Source of the DNA: Hortaea werneckii
Lineage: Eukaryota > Ascomycota > Dothideomycetes > Mycosphaerellales > Teratosphaeriaceae
Direction of reading: 5' to 3'
Length of the DNA stretch: 64,000 bases
Assembly: GCA_037044905.1 (NCBI GenBank)
Contig: JBAOKB010000094.1
Span: 186,001 to 250,000 of the forward strand
Shown: positions 11,837 through 22,882 of the stretch, in pieces
Layout of the letters: every line of letters begins with the position of its first letter
Position numbering within the stretch: the stretch's first letter is position 1
The notes under the pieces: generated by a model
Seen by the model: only the letters and a program-made list of their open reading frames with translations
Databases searched by the model: none
What the model was told of the DNA's origin: nothing
Program-made: the position numbers and the translations under genes

Positions 11837-12799
11837 CTAATTCTCAAACGCCATCCCACTCTCCTTCCTCACCGCCCCGTAAATCCCCGCAATATCCCCC
11901 TTATCCCCCGCATGCGCAATCACCTCCTTCAGATGCTGATCCGCGACCTCCAACCCTTTCATCTTCGCCCCACAGCTCTCGGCCAAATCCCTCGCATGTC
12001 CCGCATCCTTCCTAGCGAGCTTCGCGTTGAAGAGAGGTTCCTCGCGGTTATAATAATCCCCCGTCCGCAAGCGGGTCGAGTACGCCGTGTAGGGGCCCGG
12101 GAACATGGTTTCGATGAAGGTATGCAGGTTGTCGGTCCCGAGACCGGATTTCTCCGCTAGCACGTGGCCTTCGGCTAGCGTCTCGACCATGGCGAGGATG
12201 AAGGTGTTGCCGATGATTTTCAGCCGGGTGGCGGCGCCCTGTGGTTGCGAGGAATAGTCGATCTCCGCCCGGCCCATGACCCCTTTGCAGAAGGGTTTCA
12301 CGCGGGCGACTTGTTCGGCGGGGCCGGCGAGGACGCACACGAGGTTCCCGGAGTCTGCGGCTGCGGGGGCGCCGAACACGGGACAGGCGACGAAGGAGGC
12401 GCCGGCCGCGTTGATGGTTTGGGCGAGCTTGTTCGTGGTGTCCGGGTGGACGGTCGAGCAGTCGACGAAGAGTTTGCCCTTGGCTGCGGCGGGGGTTTGG
12501 AGGGCGGTCGAGATGGTTTCTTCGATTGCCGCGTCGTCGCCTACGCAGGTGAAGATGATGTCGGCTTGTTGGACGGCTTCGGGGATCGAGGTGACGACTT
12601 GGGCTTTGCCGGCTGGGAGGCTGGAGGCGAGGTTTTCGGCGCGGGAGGTGGTTCGGTTGTAGATGCTTATGGGGGAGGTGAATTGACCCTTTTCAGCTAG
12701 GTTCTTGACCATGCCTCTGCCCATGTTGCCGAGTCCTATCCAGGCTAGGCGTGGTCCTCCAGCGCCGCCTAGGCCGACTGCTTGTTTGACCGATTCCAT
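11837..12799 (-). CDS. NAD(P)-binding beta-hydroxyacid dehydrogenase family protein
   Basis: Single exon, 320 residues, starting at the only sensible ATG (12799). The Rossmann motif GLGNMGRGM lies at residues 22-30, followed by YNRTTSRAENL, where the NRT context suggests NADP preference (inference). The motif DCSTVHPDT and the segment ACPVFGAPAAADSG fit the 6-phosphogluconate dehydrogenase/3-hydroxyisobutyrate dehydrogenase superfamily. The catalytic Lys lies in KIIGNTF. This is a stand-alone family member, distinct from the valine-pathway HIBADH at 26.4-28.0 kb, and it has no recognisable mitochondrial presequence. Substrate unknown; GLYR1-like or glyoxylate/succinate-semialdehyde reductases are possible. 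Length is normal for the family and the frame is intact. Confidence 0.85.
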   Translation of the reverse strand: MESVKQAVGLGGAGGPRLAWIGLGNMGRGMVKNLAEKGQFTSPISIYNRTTSRAENLASSLPAGKAQVVTSIPEAVQQADIIFTCVGDDAAIEETISTALQTPAAAKGKLFVDCSTVHPDTTNKLAQTINAAGASFVACPVFGAPAAADSGNLVCVLAGPAEQVARVKPFCKGVMGRAEIDYSSQPQGAATRLKIIGNTFILAMVETLAEGHVLAEKSGLGTDNLHTFIETMFPGPYTAYSTRLRTGDYYNREEPLFNAKLARKDAGHARDLAESCGAKMKGLEVADQHLKEVIAHAGDKGDIAGIYGAVRKESGMAFEN

Positions 12800-13440
12800 G
12801 TTGTCTGATCTGCCGGCTTAGTGTGTTCACAGGCGGGAGTGGGTTTTGTGATGATTCGAGTGCTTGATGCCGGGGTGTGAGAGCGTGAAATGGAGGTTCT
12901 GAAAGGAATCAAGTGGGCTGGCAGTCAGCTTATAAACATTCCCTACCTGCGATGACGTCTTGGCAAAATGGTACAGAAGGGTGTCGCGGAGAGCTTCGAA
13001 GCTCGACAACGCTATGCGGTAATTGCGGGACTTGGATCGGCATTCCAAGATGATGCCGCTGATGATGAAGCGTTGGCTGACTTGTTCCACCACATCATTT
13101 CTGATATGAGACAATGGTGAGATGACGAGACAGATGATTGCCGTGAGGAGCTTCTGGTTGCCTTCCCAATATGATGCTCGTGCAGTTGCAGTAGGAAGAG
13201 GAACCTGGACTCCAGATGTTGATTGAGGGGAGGTTCGGCTTCTGACGGTTATCGGCGGCGCACGCGATAAGATAAGCCCGAGCAAGGTATATTGACCAAG
13301 GTGGTCTACCTTTGTTCGCCAAACCCTACTGTCCCTTACATTCTTGAACACTGCAGCTCGATTCCGTACACACAGTCGCTACGACTTCTTCGATCGTCTG
13401 GTACCCCCTTTCATTCCCATTACCCAAAGTCACATCCGTC
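12800..13440. promoter_or_regulatory. Divergent promoter region, dehydrogenase / cystathionine beta-synthase
   Basis: The 641 bp separates the starts of two divergently transcribed genes, so it should hold both promoters. A 174-codon minus-strand ORF lacks an ATG start and family features. I see no clear TATA box. Confidence 0.5.
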
Positions 13441-15110
13441 ATGTCGCACCTTTCATCAACACCGCCTCGGCAACCGCCGCCTATAATGGATTCCATCCTC
13501 CAGAACATCGGCAACACGCCACTAGTCCGTCTGAACCGCATCCCCCAGTCTGCTGGCATCAAGTGCAACATCTACGCCAAATGCGAGTTCTTCAACGCCG
13601 GGGGTCTGTCAAGGACAGGATCGCTCTTCGCATGGTAGAAGCGGCGGAGAAGGAAGGCCGGCTCACGCCTGGACACTCGGTGCTCATAGAACCCACCTCA
13701 GGCAACACAGGCATCGGCCTTGCGCTCGTCGGTGCAGTTAAGGGATACAGGACTATCATCACCCTCCCCGAGAAGATGAGCAGTGAGAAGGTCTCGGTCT
13801 TGAAGGCTTTGGGCGCTGAGATTATCCGTACGCCGACCAGTGCCGCGTGGGATAGTCCCGAAAGCCATATCGGGGTGGCGAGACGGCTGGAGAAGGAGAT
13901 TCCTGGCGGCGTGATTCTGGATCAGTACAGTAACCCGAACAACCCGATGGCTCACGAGATGGGAACGGCAAAGGAGATTGTGGACCAGATGGAGCAGGTG
14001 GAAGGTCGGCTGGCGGCAGTCATTGCTGGAGCTGGAACTGGCGGTACAGTCACTGGGCTTTCGAGAGGAGTGAGGAAGGCTCATGGAGACAAGGTCAAGA
14101 TTGTTGCAGCGGACCCGCATGGATCGATATTGGCATTGCCTGCGACTCTGAACGATGAGCACAATGGTGCCGCCTACAAGGTCGAGGGTATTGGATACGA
14201 CTTCATTCCGGATGTTCTCGGGCAACAAGAGGTGGACAAGTGGTACAAGACAGATGACCGTGAGTCGTTTTATTGGGCTCGCCGACTCATCCGCGAAGAA
14301 GGGCTGCTGGTAGGTGGTAGCTCGGGAAGTGCGATGACGGCCTGCATGAAGGCCATCCACGATATGAAGCTGGGCGAGGATGAAAGTATAGTCGTGATCC
14401 TACCGGACAGCATCCGAAGTTATCTGAGCAAATTCGTGGACGATGACTGGCTGGCCGCCAACGATCTTCTGCCTCCCTCACCACCACTTACTGCTCCGTC
14501 GTCGCCCAAGATGGAGTCCAACGACAAGAGCGGTCAGGAGATGAAGGTCGTGGTCCCGAACGGCAACACCCATCAACCCCCCACATCACCAACACACGCT
14601 CGCAAGTCTTCGCGTGATGAGTACGCCAACGCCACCGTCCGTGACCTCCGCCTGAAACCCATCCAAACCATCACCTCGTCCCAGACGGTCGACGAAGCCG
14701 TCGAGCTCATGCGAGACAAGGGCTACGACCAGATCCCCGTAACCTCGTCCTCGAACCGCCGCCTCGTCGGCCTCGTCACCCTCGGCAACTGCCTCTCTTA
14801 CCTCTCCAGCAAGAAAATCCACATCACCGACCCGGTGGAGAAGGTCATGTTCAACTTCTCCAAGATGGACGAGGTGCGGCCCCTAGAGAAGCATCAGGGG
14901 TTGACGGAGGGCGATGAGACGAAGCGGGAGTTTGCCGAGATCACGATGGAGACGAGTCTGAGGGCGCTCGAGAGGTTCCTGACCTGGAATGCGGCGGCGA
15001 TTGTGACGGAGCGTACGGATGAGAAGGCTTTGAAGCCGCTGGCGGTTGTGACGAAGGTGGATTTGTTGGTTTGGTTGGTTAGACAGGGGAGGGCTAATGG
15101 GAAGGCATAA
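13441..15110 (+). CDS. Cystathionine beta-synthase, one apparent frameshift at the PLP lysine motif
   Basis: Condenses serine and homocysteine to cystathionine, the first step of transsulfuration, using PLP. The N-terminal frame (from ATG 13441; ATG 13486 also possible) reads LQNIGNTPLVRLN and AKCEFFNAGG. The second frame picks up at SVKDRIALRM, which holds the PLP-binding Lys, then PTSGNTGIGLAL, GTGGTVTG and GGSSGSA. A pair of CBS regulatory domains follows a Ser/Pro-rich linker (VRDLRLKPIQTI, then GYDQIPVTS). The two frames meet at a run of five Gs (13600-13604); a sixth G restores AGG-SVKDR and a 556-residue protein. As given, translation ends at a TAG just after 13630. The rest of the gene looks fully conserved, so a sequence error is more likely than decay. 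Confidence 0.88.
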
Positions 15111-16490
15111 CAGAATACTTGATTGGTTGGAAAATCGAGGCAGCTGTTCTGGTGATCTATTTGGTTTTATTGTAAGAGGATTTTCCGTGTTTTAGCGAGG
15201 TGTTGGGATGGAAGTTTGTGTTCCTCAACGATTGATATTTCCTATGTTTTCTACGCGAACCGATAGATAGCGAGGCTTCAACATAGATCTCGTTCTTGTC
15301 ATTTCTTGATCACCATACCAATATTCCTGCGGGTAACGCCATGACGGAGTGCAGCAAGAGGTGATCCATCGTTGGTTCCAACATCAGCTCGAAACTTCTG
15401 TGAGATGTTTAATATACCTAGCTTCAAGCCCAAAACCACCGTAGTACCCTCCACTTTAGCCGACGGCGGACCGCATATCCGTGATACATAGCTCCAGCGA
15501 CGAAGTTTCGAGAGAAGTGGCTTTTGTGCGACACCAGCTCTGCAAATCTGACCATATCGCCTACAATTTCGATCTCCAAACCCGTCGAGCACATTTACCC
15601 TCGTCAACCCTAACAGGCAAGTTCGGGCACTAGTGAAACGCTAGGCCCGAAGCGAAGCGTACCGAAGAAGACATGTGACAGCGATACCCGTAATGTCCGC
15701 ATCACGTCGAGCTCACGCATCGCGCACGGACCAGCCTACCTCGAAGCGCGGGGCCTGGGCTTTGCCCCACCAAACATCGACGTGATGTGTGCCTGTGCCT
15801 TGTGCTACAATCAATCAACTCTTTCCCCCGTTTGTTGCAACTCACTCCTGTTTCTACAAACATCACATCACACCCTTCCACACGACCGAATCCAACAAGA
15901 AACAACATCAAGGTAAGCTACATCTCCTACAACAGAGTAGAGCAGAGCAGCAGCGCCGGCGGGGGCAGCTTTAGTCGAGCTCCCTGTCGCCCGGTGACGA
16001 GCTACTGTGTCGGCCACCAACCTACCTCGACGGCAACACGAGCAGATTGGACGCGTCAAGGACGCAATCCACCTTCTACAGCAAGCCAGATATTCAAAGA
16101 GCGTTTCCGAGGTCGAATATTGACGCCGCTCGAAGCAGGTCCTCATAGCACGCCCCCCTCCGTCGTTCCTTCCACCTGAAGCGACAACAAGGTACGTTTG
16201 TGCTGGGCTTCACTCTGAGCCCATACCGCTTCACTTCACATCACATCGACACCCCTCTTGCCGCTTCCCCTTTCTTCAGCTTCGTTCTTCAGTCACAAGG
16301 ACTACGAGTCCGCACCCCCTGAACACGGACCGGACGGTCTTTCCCTCATCCTCGCTATCAACATAGCTTCAATCCAGATCTTTCGAATTCTTTTCCGCTG
16401 TCCACATACTGACTCAATGTTCAGCCAAAAGCTTCCTCGCAGAGTCTGTTCTGCGCCTATCACGTCATCAAGTTCATCCCGAACTCCACG
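15111..16490 (+). promoter_or_regulatory. Long leader and promoter of mannitol-1-phosphate dehydrogenase
   Basis: No coding gene is supported between the CBS stop and ATG 16491. Splice-like signals suggest a spliced 5' leader: an AAG|GTAAGC donor at 15913, and a candidate intron 16192-16279 with a GTACGT donor and TTTCTTCAG acceptor. A 130-codon ORF at 15787-16179 looks like chance coding in a C/T-rich leader. The segment 15120-15600 is the 3' region of the CBS gene. Confidence 0.45.
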
Positions 16491-17660
16491 ATGGCTGGTA
16501 AGAAGGGTGTCCACTTTGGTGGTGGCAATATTGGCCGCGGCTTCGTCGCCGAGTTCCTCCACAACTCCGGCTACGAGGTCGTGTTCATCGACGTGATGGA
16601 CGCCATCATCGAGAAGCTGCAGAAGGCCAAGAGCTACGAGGTCAAGGAAATTGGCCCGAGTGGCGAGAAGACGTTCACCATCGACAATTACCGTGCTCTC
16701 AACTCAAAGCATGACATGGAGAAGGTCATCCACGAGATCGCCACTGCGGACACCGTCACCTGTGCTGTCGGTCCCAACATTTTGAAGTTCATTGCGGAGC
16801 CCATCGCCAAGGGCATCGAGAGCCGTGAGAGCAGCACTCCTGTTGCCGTCATCGCCTGCGAGAACGCCATCGGCGCTACCGACAATCTCAAGGGCTTCAT
16901 CATGGAGAAGCTGAGTGATGACACCAAGAGCAAGCTCAACTCCAAGGCTCGATTCGCTAACTCGGCGGTTGATCGTATCGTGCCTATCCAGGACGAGGAT
17001 GCCGGTCTGAACGTCAAAATCGAGCAGTTCTTCGAGTGGTGTGTGGAGAGCCCCCCGTTCGAGGGCAACCCGCCGGACATCCAAGGCGTGCACTACGTCC
17101 AGGATCTTCAGCCCTACATTGAGCGTAAGCTTTTCACTGTCAACACCGGCCATGCCACTGCTGCGTACTACGGCCACCACCGCGGTATCAAGTACATCCA
17201 TGAGGTCCTTGAGAACAAGGAGCTCCAGGAAATTGTCCAGAACACGCTAAAGGAGACCGCCCATCTGATCTGTTCCAAGCATGATCATATCAGTAGGGAG
17301 GAGCAGCAGGACTACGTCCAGAAGATCGTCACCCGTATCTCAAACCCCGTCCTCAAGGATGGCGTCGACCGTGTCGGCCGCGCTCCGCTGCGTAAGCTCT
17401 CCCGCAAGGAGCGTTTCATCGGCCCTGCTGCCCACCTCGCAGAGATGGGCGAGAAGTACGATTACTTGCTGGGTGGTATCGAGATGGCGTTGCGTTTCCA
17501 GAACGTGGAGGGCGACGATGAGTCGGTCGAGCTTGCCAAGATCCTGAAGGACAATGATGCCAACGCGGCTACGAAGAAGCTCACCGGCTTGGAGGAGACC
17601 CACCCGATCTTCGCCAAGGTGTCAGAGGTGGTGGCCAAGGTGCAGAAGGAGACTGCTTAG
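16491..17660 (+). CDS. Mannitol-1-phosphate 5-dehydrogenase
   Basis: Single exon, 389 residues, the usual length for the fungal enzyme. It interconverts fructose-6-phosphate and mannitol-1-phosphate with NAD(H) in the cytosol. The N-terminal nucleotide-binding motif HFGGGNIGRGF is diagnostic. Other family signatures are CENAIGATDNLKG, the segment around RFANSAVDRIVP, KLFTVNTGHATAAYYGH in the catalytic half, and IGPAAHLAEMG. The start at 16491 gives MAGKKGVHFGGGN. The frame stays open in a coding-like way for 24 codons after the TAG at 17658-17660, up to a second TAG at 17733-17735. Mannitol is a major storage and stress polyol in Dothideomycetes and Eurotiomycetes. Confidence 0.95.
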   Translation: MAGKKGVHFGGGNIGRGFVAEFLHNSGYEVVFIDVMDAIIEKLQKAKSYEVKEIGPSGEKTFTIDNYRALNSKHDMEKVIHEIATADTVTCAVGPNILKFIAEPIAKGIESRESSTPVAVIACENAIGATDNLKGFIMEKLSDDTKSKLNSKARFANSAVDRIVPIQDEDAGLNVKIEQFFEWCVESPPFEGNPPDIQGVHYVQDLQPYIERKLFTVNTGHATAAYYGHHRGIKYIHEVLENKELQEIVQNTLKETAHLICSKHDHISREEQQDYVQKIVTRISNPVLKDGVDRVGRAPLRKLSRKERFIGPAAHLAEMGEKYDYLLGGIEMALRFQNVEGDDESVELAKILKDNDANAATKKLTGLEETHPIFAKVSEVVAKVQKETA

Positions 17661-18335
17661 AAGGCAGAGGTGTCCGATGCAACCAACGGCAAGCCGAAGG
17701 AGGCCAATGGCCACCTGAACGGTCATGCCAAATAGGCCTCCTGTCCACGACTTCCACGATTACTAACACGACTTCAACGAGCGATGAGCCACGATCGCGA
17801 TAGCATATGCATGGGCCGGCGTGGGAGTCTTCTGATGATACCCAGCCTGGGAGATGCTGCTGTTGCTTTGCATGTACTTTTCTGAAACCAGCCTATTACG
17901 GTCAGCAATGTCCATAGCATAGGTCTGCAATGATATTAAAGTGACCGAGAAGATGCCTTCAATCTGGGCTTTCTTCATGTGCTCGTCTATTCGACCTCGT
18001 CGTGACTATGCTCGTGTCAATATCCATTTAGTGAGACTCCGCGATGGATTGTAGTCACTTACATTCACTTTTGCAAACATCCAGTGTTGAACAATGCAGA
18101 CACCGTTGTCTTGGCGCAGCGCTACGATGACCCATTGCGTCAGTCACCTGCACCCCACACTCCAGTCCCTTTGCCTCTACCTCAACTCTCTCAGATCTCA
18201 TTGACAATCAAGCCAGACCCACTTGATCACCTATATTACCCTGCTAAAAACTGCTTGCGAAATACACTCTTCTACGCCGTGATCCGCGGCGGTGACCCGA
18301 CACTCTCCACTACGACCATATCACAACTCCACACA
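17661..18335 (+). other. Intergenic; first 75 bp are an in-frame extension of the preceding gene
   Basis: Bases 17661-17735 encode 24 codons in frame with mannitol-1-phosphate dehydrogenase, mostly Lys, Ala, Glu, Asn and Gly with many G/C third positions, then a TAG. The rest (17736-18335) is ordinary spacer carrying the 3' end of that gene and the promoter of the DUF2415-type gene. An open frame upstream of ATG 18336 (from about 18084) lacks an ATG. Confidence 0.55.
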
Positions 18336-20766
18336 ATGGCCATAGACGCGCATGTACCTTACCCTGAAACCCACTCTCTTGCGCATGACCAATCCAAGAC
18401 ATTCTACCCCGTCCGCATCCCCGTGTCGCATTGGCAATTACGACACTTCATCAGCTGTCCCGAGCAAGACATCCTCTACTATGCTTCCGGACACGACGTT
18501 TACTGCCTGAACACCCGAACAAAGAAGAGGAAGCACATCGCGACATTACCGTTCGAGGCAAGATGCACGGCGAGCGGGTATGGGTACGTATGTGTTGGCG
18601 GGGAAGACGAGGGACACTTCGCCGCGATCAAGATGGAGGGGGCGGCGGACTGCGAAACATGGAGATGGAGGTGGATTCGGCGCTCCCTATTGACGACCGA
18701 TGGCGCGGCGGACCAGCGCAGGAAGAGGAGAGAAGTAGGGAGGATCCGGGCGTAGGCAGACGAGCGGGGAGTGTGAAGGTGGAGAGGATTGGCGAGGAGA
18801 TAGTAAACTCGATCTCGATCCACCGTATCACGGACGAAGAGGTGCATCTGGACGATATCGTGGCCGTGTTGACCAACAACGACAAGACGGTGCGGGTGTA
18901 TAGCTTACCGCAGAATCTGGAGACCACTGTGCTTGACCTGCCCTTTGCGATGAACCATGCGACGATCTCGCCTGATGGCACGATGTTGGTGGCGGTTGGC
19001 GACTTCAATCAGGCCTATTTCTTCCATCGGGAGCTGCAGGAGACTCCGCCTCAGATACATAAGCCGCATAATCGCCTTACGAGCGGCAGTCTGGAGTGGA
19101 CTCTTACCTCTGTTGTCAATTTACATATTGGGACACCGGAGAATACGACTGGGTTCTTTACTACGGCTTGGAATGAAAGTGGGAGGCTGGTAGCCCTGGG
19201 GAGCGAAGGAGGTTACATTACAGTTTTTGATCTGGATCTACTAAGGCATTCGGACTACGACGACGACGAAGCGATCGTGGCAGTCATTCCCTCCTCCCGG
19301 CCGGATCTCGCACAACCCCACCCAGGTGCTGTGCGGTCGATGCTTTTCGCGCCGGACCCATGGGACTTGCTTGTGTGGGCAGAAGACCAGGGTCGGGTGT
19401 GCATAGGCGATCTCAGGACGGGTCTGAAGAGTAAGCAGATACTGAATCTTGAGCCGAAGGATGAGGGCTTGCAACGGAGTCTGTATGAAGATGTGCCGGC
19501 GGATGAAAGTCCTGCAGCGTCTGCGGACCGTGTTGGGAGGGATGTGGACGAACTCGAAGCGGACTTCATCAGACGGTACAGGGCTGCGCCTGACAATGCG
19601 ACGGCTGTGAATTTTGCAACGGAGTATATCGAGGCGAGGAGGCGGCAGAGACAGCACAGGCAATCGATGCTTGGAAGTGCACGAGCGAGTCCTTTGGGTA
19701 TGCTTGGCCCTATGGACGACGATCCGCAGGGGTTGACGGCACGCGAACAACAAATCCTAGAGACCCTGCGCACGTCTCGGCAAAGGGAAGAGGCGAGGGC
19801 GAACGGGGCACCGGCTCGATCGGTGAACTACACTTCCTCTGACATGTTTGGCGGCGGTAGTCGATCAGGGTCCGGGACGCCCTCACGTATGGCTTCGCCC
19901 GCATCTGGAACGCGGCCCATCAGTGAGATCCTGAGCAACATGAACGACCCTTTCCCCGAGCTCGCCCGGACCAGCGCAGCCAGTCCAGGTCCTTCGACCG
20001 CGAGCCAGCGGGAGAATGAAGCACAAGCAACAGCTCTACCCCCGATTGTACATCCCCTGACCGAAAGCCCCTGGTCTCAGCGCTCCTCCTCAGGTCTGGT
20101 GCGGCTCAGTGATGGCTCGCGCCTCCCAAGACGCAGGGCCTCGGTAATCCTCACGCCACCTGCTTCCGGAGGAGGCCCAGGTACGCGTGGTTCTGGCCCT
20201 CCTCGGCCTTCGGATAGTCAGCAACCCTCCCGAGCTTCTCCCCAGCCCACCTCGAATCCCGCGGTGGCGCACCCGCAGAGGATGAAGATAACCCCTGGCG
20301 AACGATCGAAGACCACATGACGCTCGCCCGCGGTCCTCTGTTCGAAGGCGCCGCGCGCGCCCAAGCTGCTTCCCCGGCTCCTGCCCCCGGTCGTCCGTCT
20401 GAGCAGGAATTACAGACCGAACTCGCCGCTGAGCGAGCTCGAGCGAGATCCCTGGCTCGCCAGCGCGACAGGTGGCGGAGTCTCCGCGCGGATGCCGATC
20501 GAGGGCTCGCGGCTGATGCGGCGACTGTGGTGCGGTTGGCGAACGGCGGACGAGATGGCGCTGGCGGCTATGAGAGGACATACGAGACGCTCCTGCGTCG
20601 ATCCCAGCTCCGTGGTTTCACGGGGCGAGAGGTCGGGGTTCGGACGGCGGGGCTGGCGATCAGTTCTGATGGTCGCACGCTGTGGTGTGCGACCGAGGAT
20701 GGGATCTTTGAGGTCGAGATCAATAGGAAGGAGAGAATGTTCTGGCCGGGGGTTGATCCTCGTTGA
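18336..20766 (+). CDS. DUF2415-type WD-repeat protein, one intron and one apparent frameshift
   Basis: ATG 18336 opens a frame with YPVRIPVSHWQLRHFISCPEQD, YYASGHDVYCLNTRTKKRKHIATLPFEARC and GYVCVGGEDEGHFAAIKMEG, the usual N-terminus of a fungal DUF2415/WD-like family. The continuation EMEVDSALPIDD and NSISIHRITDEEVHLDDIVAVLTNNDKTVRVY is in the next frame; one more G in the run 18638-18642 joins them. Beta-propeller-like segments follow (NHATISPDGTMLVAVGD, TAWNESGRLVALGSEGGYITVFD, GAVRSMLFAPDPWDLLVWAEDQGRVCIGDLR), then a long disordered Ser/Pro/Arg-rich part. An intron at 20181-20245 (GTACGC ... CCCCAG, 65 nt) leads to EDEDNPWRTIEDHMTLARGPLFEG and the C-terminal LRG-type propeller blade (TAGLAISSDGRTLWCATEDGIFE). 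The corrected protein is about 788 residues. The biochemical role is not established. Confidence 0.75.
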
Positions 20767-21277
20767 AGTGGGGAGAGGGCTGATGAGGGAGTTGTGGGCC
20801 TTTTCATGCTGTGGCTATGAGGTTTGTCTGTGTAAACGATTGCTTTTCTTTTCTTTGGGAGTTTGATTTGGGGATACCCTTCCTGTAGCTATGTTCAACG
20901 ACGAGAATGCATACGAGTTCTACGTGGGATCCGTTGGGGCTTCAATGGACGTCTTTCTGCCATGCTGCTTACTACCATATTGTGACATGGCTGGAATTAG
21001 ATCTAGTACCTCAATGTCACTGCTCGTTATCTATAGCGATCGGACGCCCACCTGTCTTATCTGCCTCCCGTGATTGGTTGTTCGGCAATCTCAAACCCTT
21101 TCCGACGCCATGTGGGACGTGCTTCTAGATGACATCGCCTATTGCGCCGCCCACTACGGTAGTAATCTCTCCTTGGATTCGGACCTTAGACTCTCGCAAC
21201 ACGCTCATTGACATCTCGACACAGTCGCGCGAATCGCATCTACCCCCTCACGCTTCCAGCGACGTTCAACTGCAAAT

Positions 21278-22356
21278 ATGGCTATCCATCCAACCGTCTC
21301 CTTTGCCCCTCCCGAACAGCCACCTGCGGCCGCACCCCCTCCTTCTTCTATCGAACGCGTTGAAGCCTGGACCGTCTCCCAAGCAGCCGATGTATTAGCA
21401 GCAACTTCCATCAGCTCGCCTACACCTACTGAGCGTCCAGTCCGTGGCACGGTAGACGCGATCGATATCCCGCTCGATGAGAACTTGCAAGCCGAACAGC
21501 CGCCCCGTCCCAAGCGGGAGAATGTCCATACAGTCTACAAGCGCCGCGAGCCTATCCGGAAGGGATAGCCAGCGACGCCGGGAAGCTTTACTCAAGGGCA
21601 AGGAAGGCAGCCGGCAGCGTCGGCGGTGGGAGAACGATCGCCTCCTGAGCAACCCGTATGCACAGCCGCCTTTACCAAGCGACTGGCAGGTCCAGCCGAC
21701 ATACCCTCGTCACGCTGTCCCATATTTCCTTGCTCCGCTCTGGGATGCAGAGTATGCACGGTCCAGCTCGGAGCGGAAGAAGAAGATGGACGAGGCGAAG
21801 TCCCCCGCCACCAAAGAGGAGGCGGATGCGAAGAAAGTGACGCAAGAGTTGCGGGCGAAGCTGAAGAAGAGTCGGGGTGCGAAGGGTCTGTTGCAGGATC
21901 TTGAAGGGGAGGTCAGAGGGTTTGTCACCCAGTGGGATGAGAAGCAGAGGACAGCTGGAGCAGGAGGGCTTGATTGATCCGGATAGCTCGGAAGATGAGG
22001 AGATTGTGTTTGTAGGCCGGAATGGGGCTATGAATGATGATCGGCGGAGGGAGAAGCAGGAGGAGCATCTGCAGAAGGATAAACTTATCTTTGAGAGCCT
22101 TGTTGATGATCATGGTGCTGCTTTCGGGTATTTTTCTTCTCTCCTTGCTCTGTCGCATGGGTGGTATGCTGACTTTTGTACTAGACGATATTTGGTCCAT
22201 TCTATCGCCGCTTACTATGGTTTGCAGACTTGGTCTGTCACTACGGGAAATCCTGCCAGGCGTGAAGCATACGTCGGGCTAAAGCTCGATCCGAAGACTC
22301 GTCGGCCAAGCTTGACGCGCACTGAGATGCCACGTCCGCTTTGGCTGGTTGTCTAG
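21278..22356 (+). CDS. R3H-domain protein with R3H-associated N-terminal domain, two apparent frameshifts
   Basis: Exon 1 is 21278-22127, exon 2 is 22185-22356; the 57-nt intron ends in GCTGAC...ACTAG. The N-terminus (ENVHTVYKRREPIRK) and DSQRRREALLKGKEGSRQRR, then PHAVPYFLAPLWDAEYA-type sequence, match the fungal R3H-associated domain. The C-terminus DDHGAAFG|RYLVHSIAAYYGLQTWSV with NPARREAYVGLK is an R3H domain, whose Arg and His sit in RYLVH. R3H domains bind single-stranded nucleic acids. The frame breaks twice, each time by one extra base: in AAGGG at 21562-21564, and in GAGGAC near 21949-21950. Dropping one base at each site gives 339 continuous residues. Two breaks within 400 bp make this the best candidate for a real pseudogene, but assembly error fits as well. 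Confidence 0.78.
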
Positions 22357-22882
22357 TCGGTTTATGTACAGTTAACCTATGTTTGCATTAGATGTTAGGC
22401 TTTGAGATGACCCAGGCAACGTGTAGACCTGTAGATATTTACACTATCTAGCATTGTCTTCTACAAGGGCATGCGCTTATCGCCCTCAACTATGAACCTT
22501 GACGAGATACACCCGTTAGGTGCATACTGAATGCGTCCAATTGGAGGAAATCCCGCGCAAACGGATAAAAGAGATGGACACACACCAAGAAGCGAGTGGC
22601 GAGGTGCATCATGCAGCTAATCTAGAAAGTCTTCTCGCCAGACAGAAAGCTGAATAGCACCTTCCTACTTCGGACGTACCCCACCCGCTTCTAGGCCGAC
22701 CTCAGCAATTTGTGGCTTCGCATCACGACGAATGATATCTTCGCATGTCGCAGGACGCAGGCAGTGCCTTTGGCAGGTTCAGAAAGGTCTTGTGACGCCG
22801 CTGCGGCGTACGCACGACTTTGAATATATCAAAATGTTCTCGTCCTGTCTCAAACCATCCAACTAACGATCTTTCCGCCACC
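22357..22882. other. Intergenic spacer, nothing recognised
   Basis: About 525 bp between the R3H gene and the small membrane-protein gene, holding their 3' and 5' flanks. No conserved ORF or repeat seen. Confidence 0.5.

Noticed and set aside
12968..13120. 50-codon + strand ORF between the dehydrogenase and CBS genes
   Set aside because: It reads smoothly but is short, has no family features and lies in a divergent promoter; chance ORF not excluded.
15787..16179. 130-codon ORF upstream of mannitol-1-phosphate dehydrogenase
   Set aside because: Composition is that of a C/T-rich leader, splice signals cross it, and no domain is visible.
20181..20245. Frameshift in the DUF2415-type gene near its 3' end
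   Set aside because: A GTACGC...CCCCAG intron of 65 nt explains the frame change without an error.
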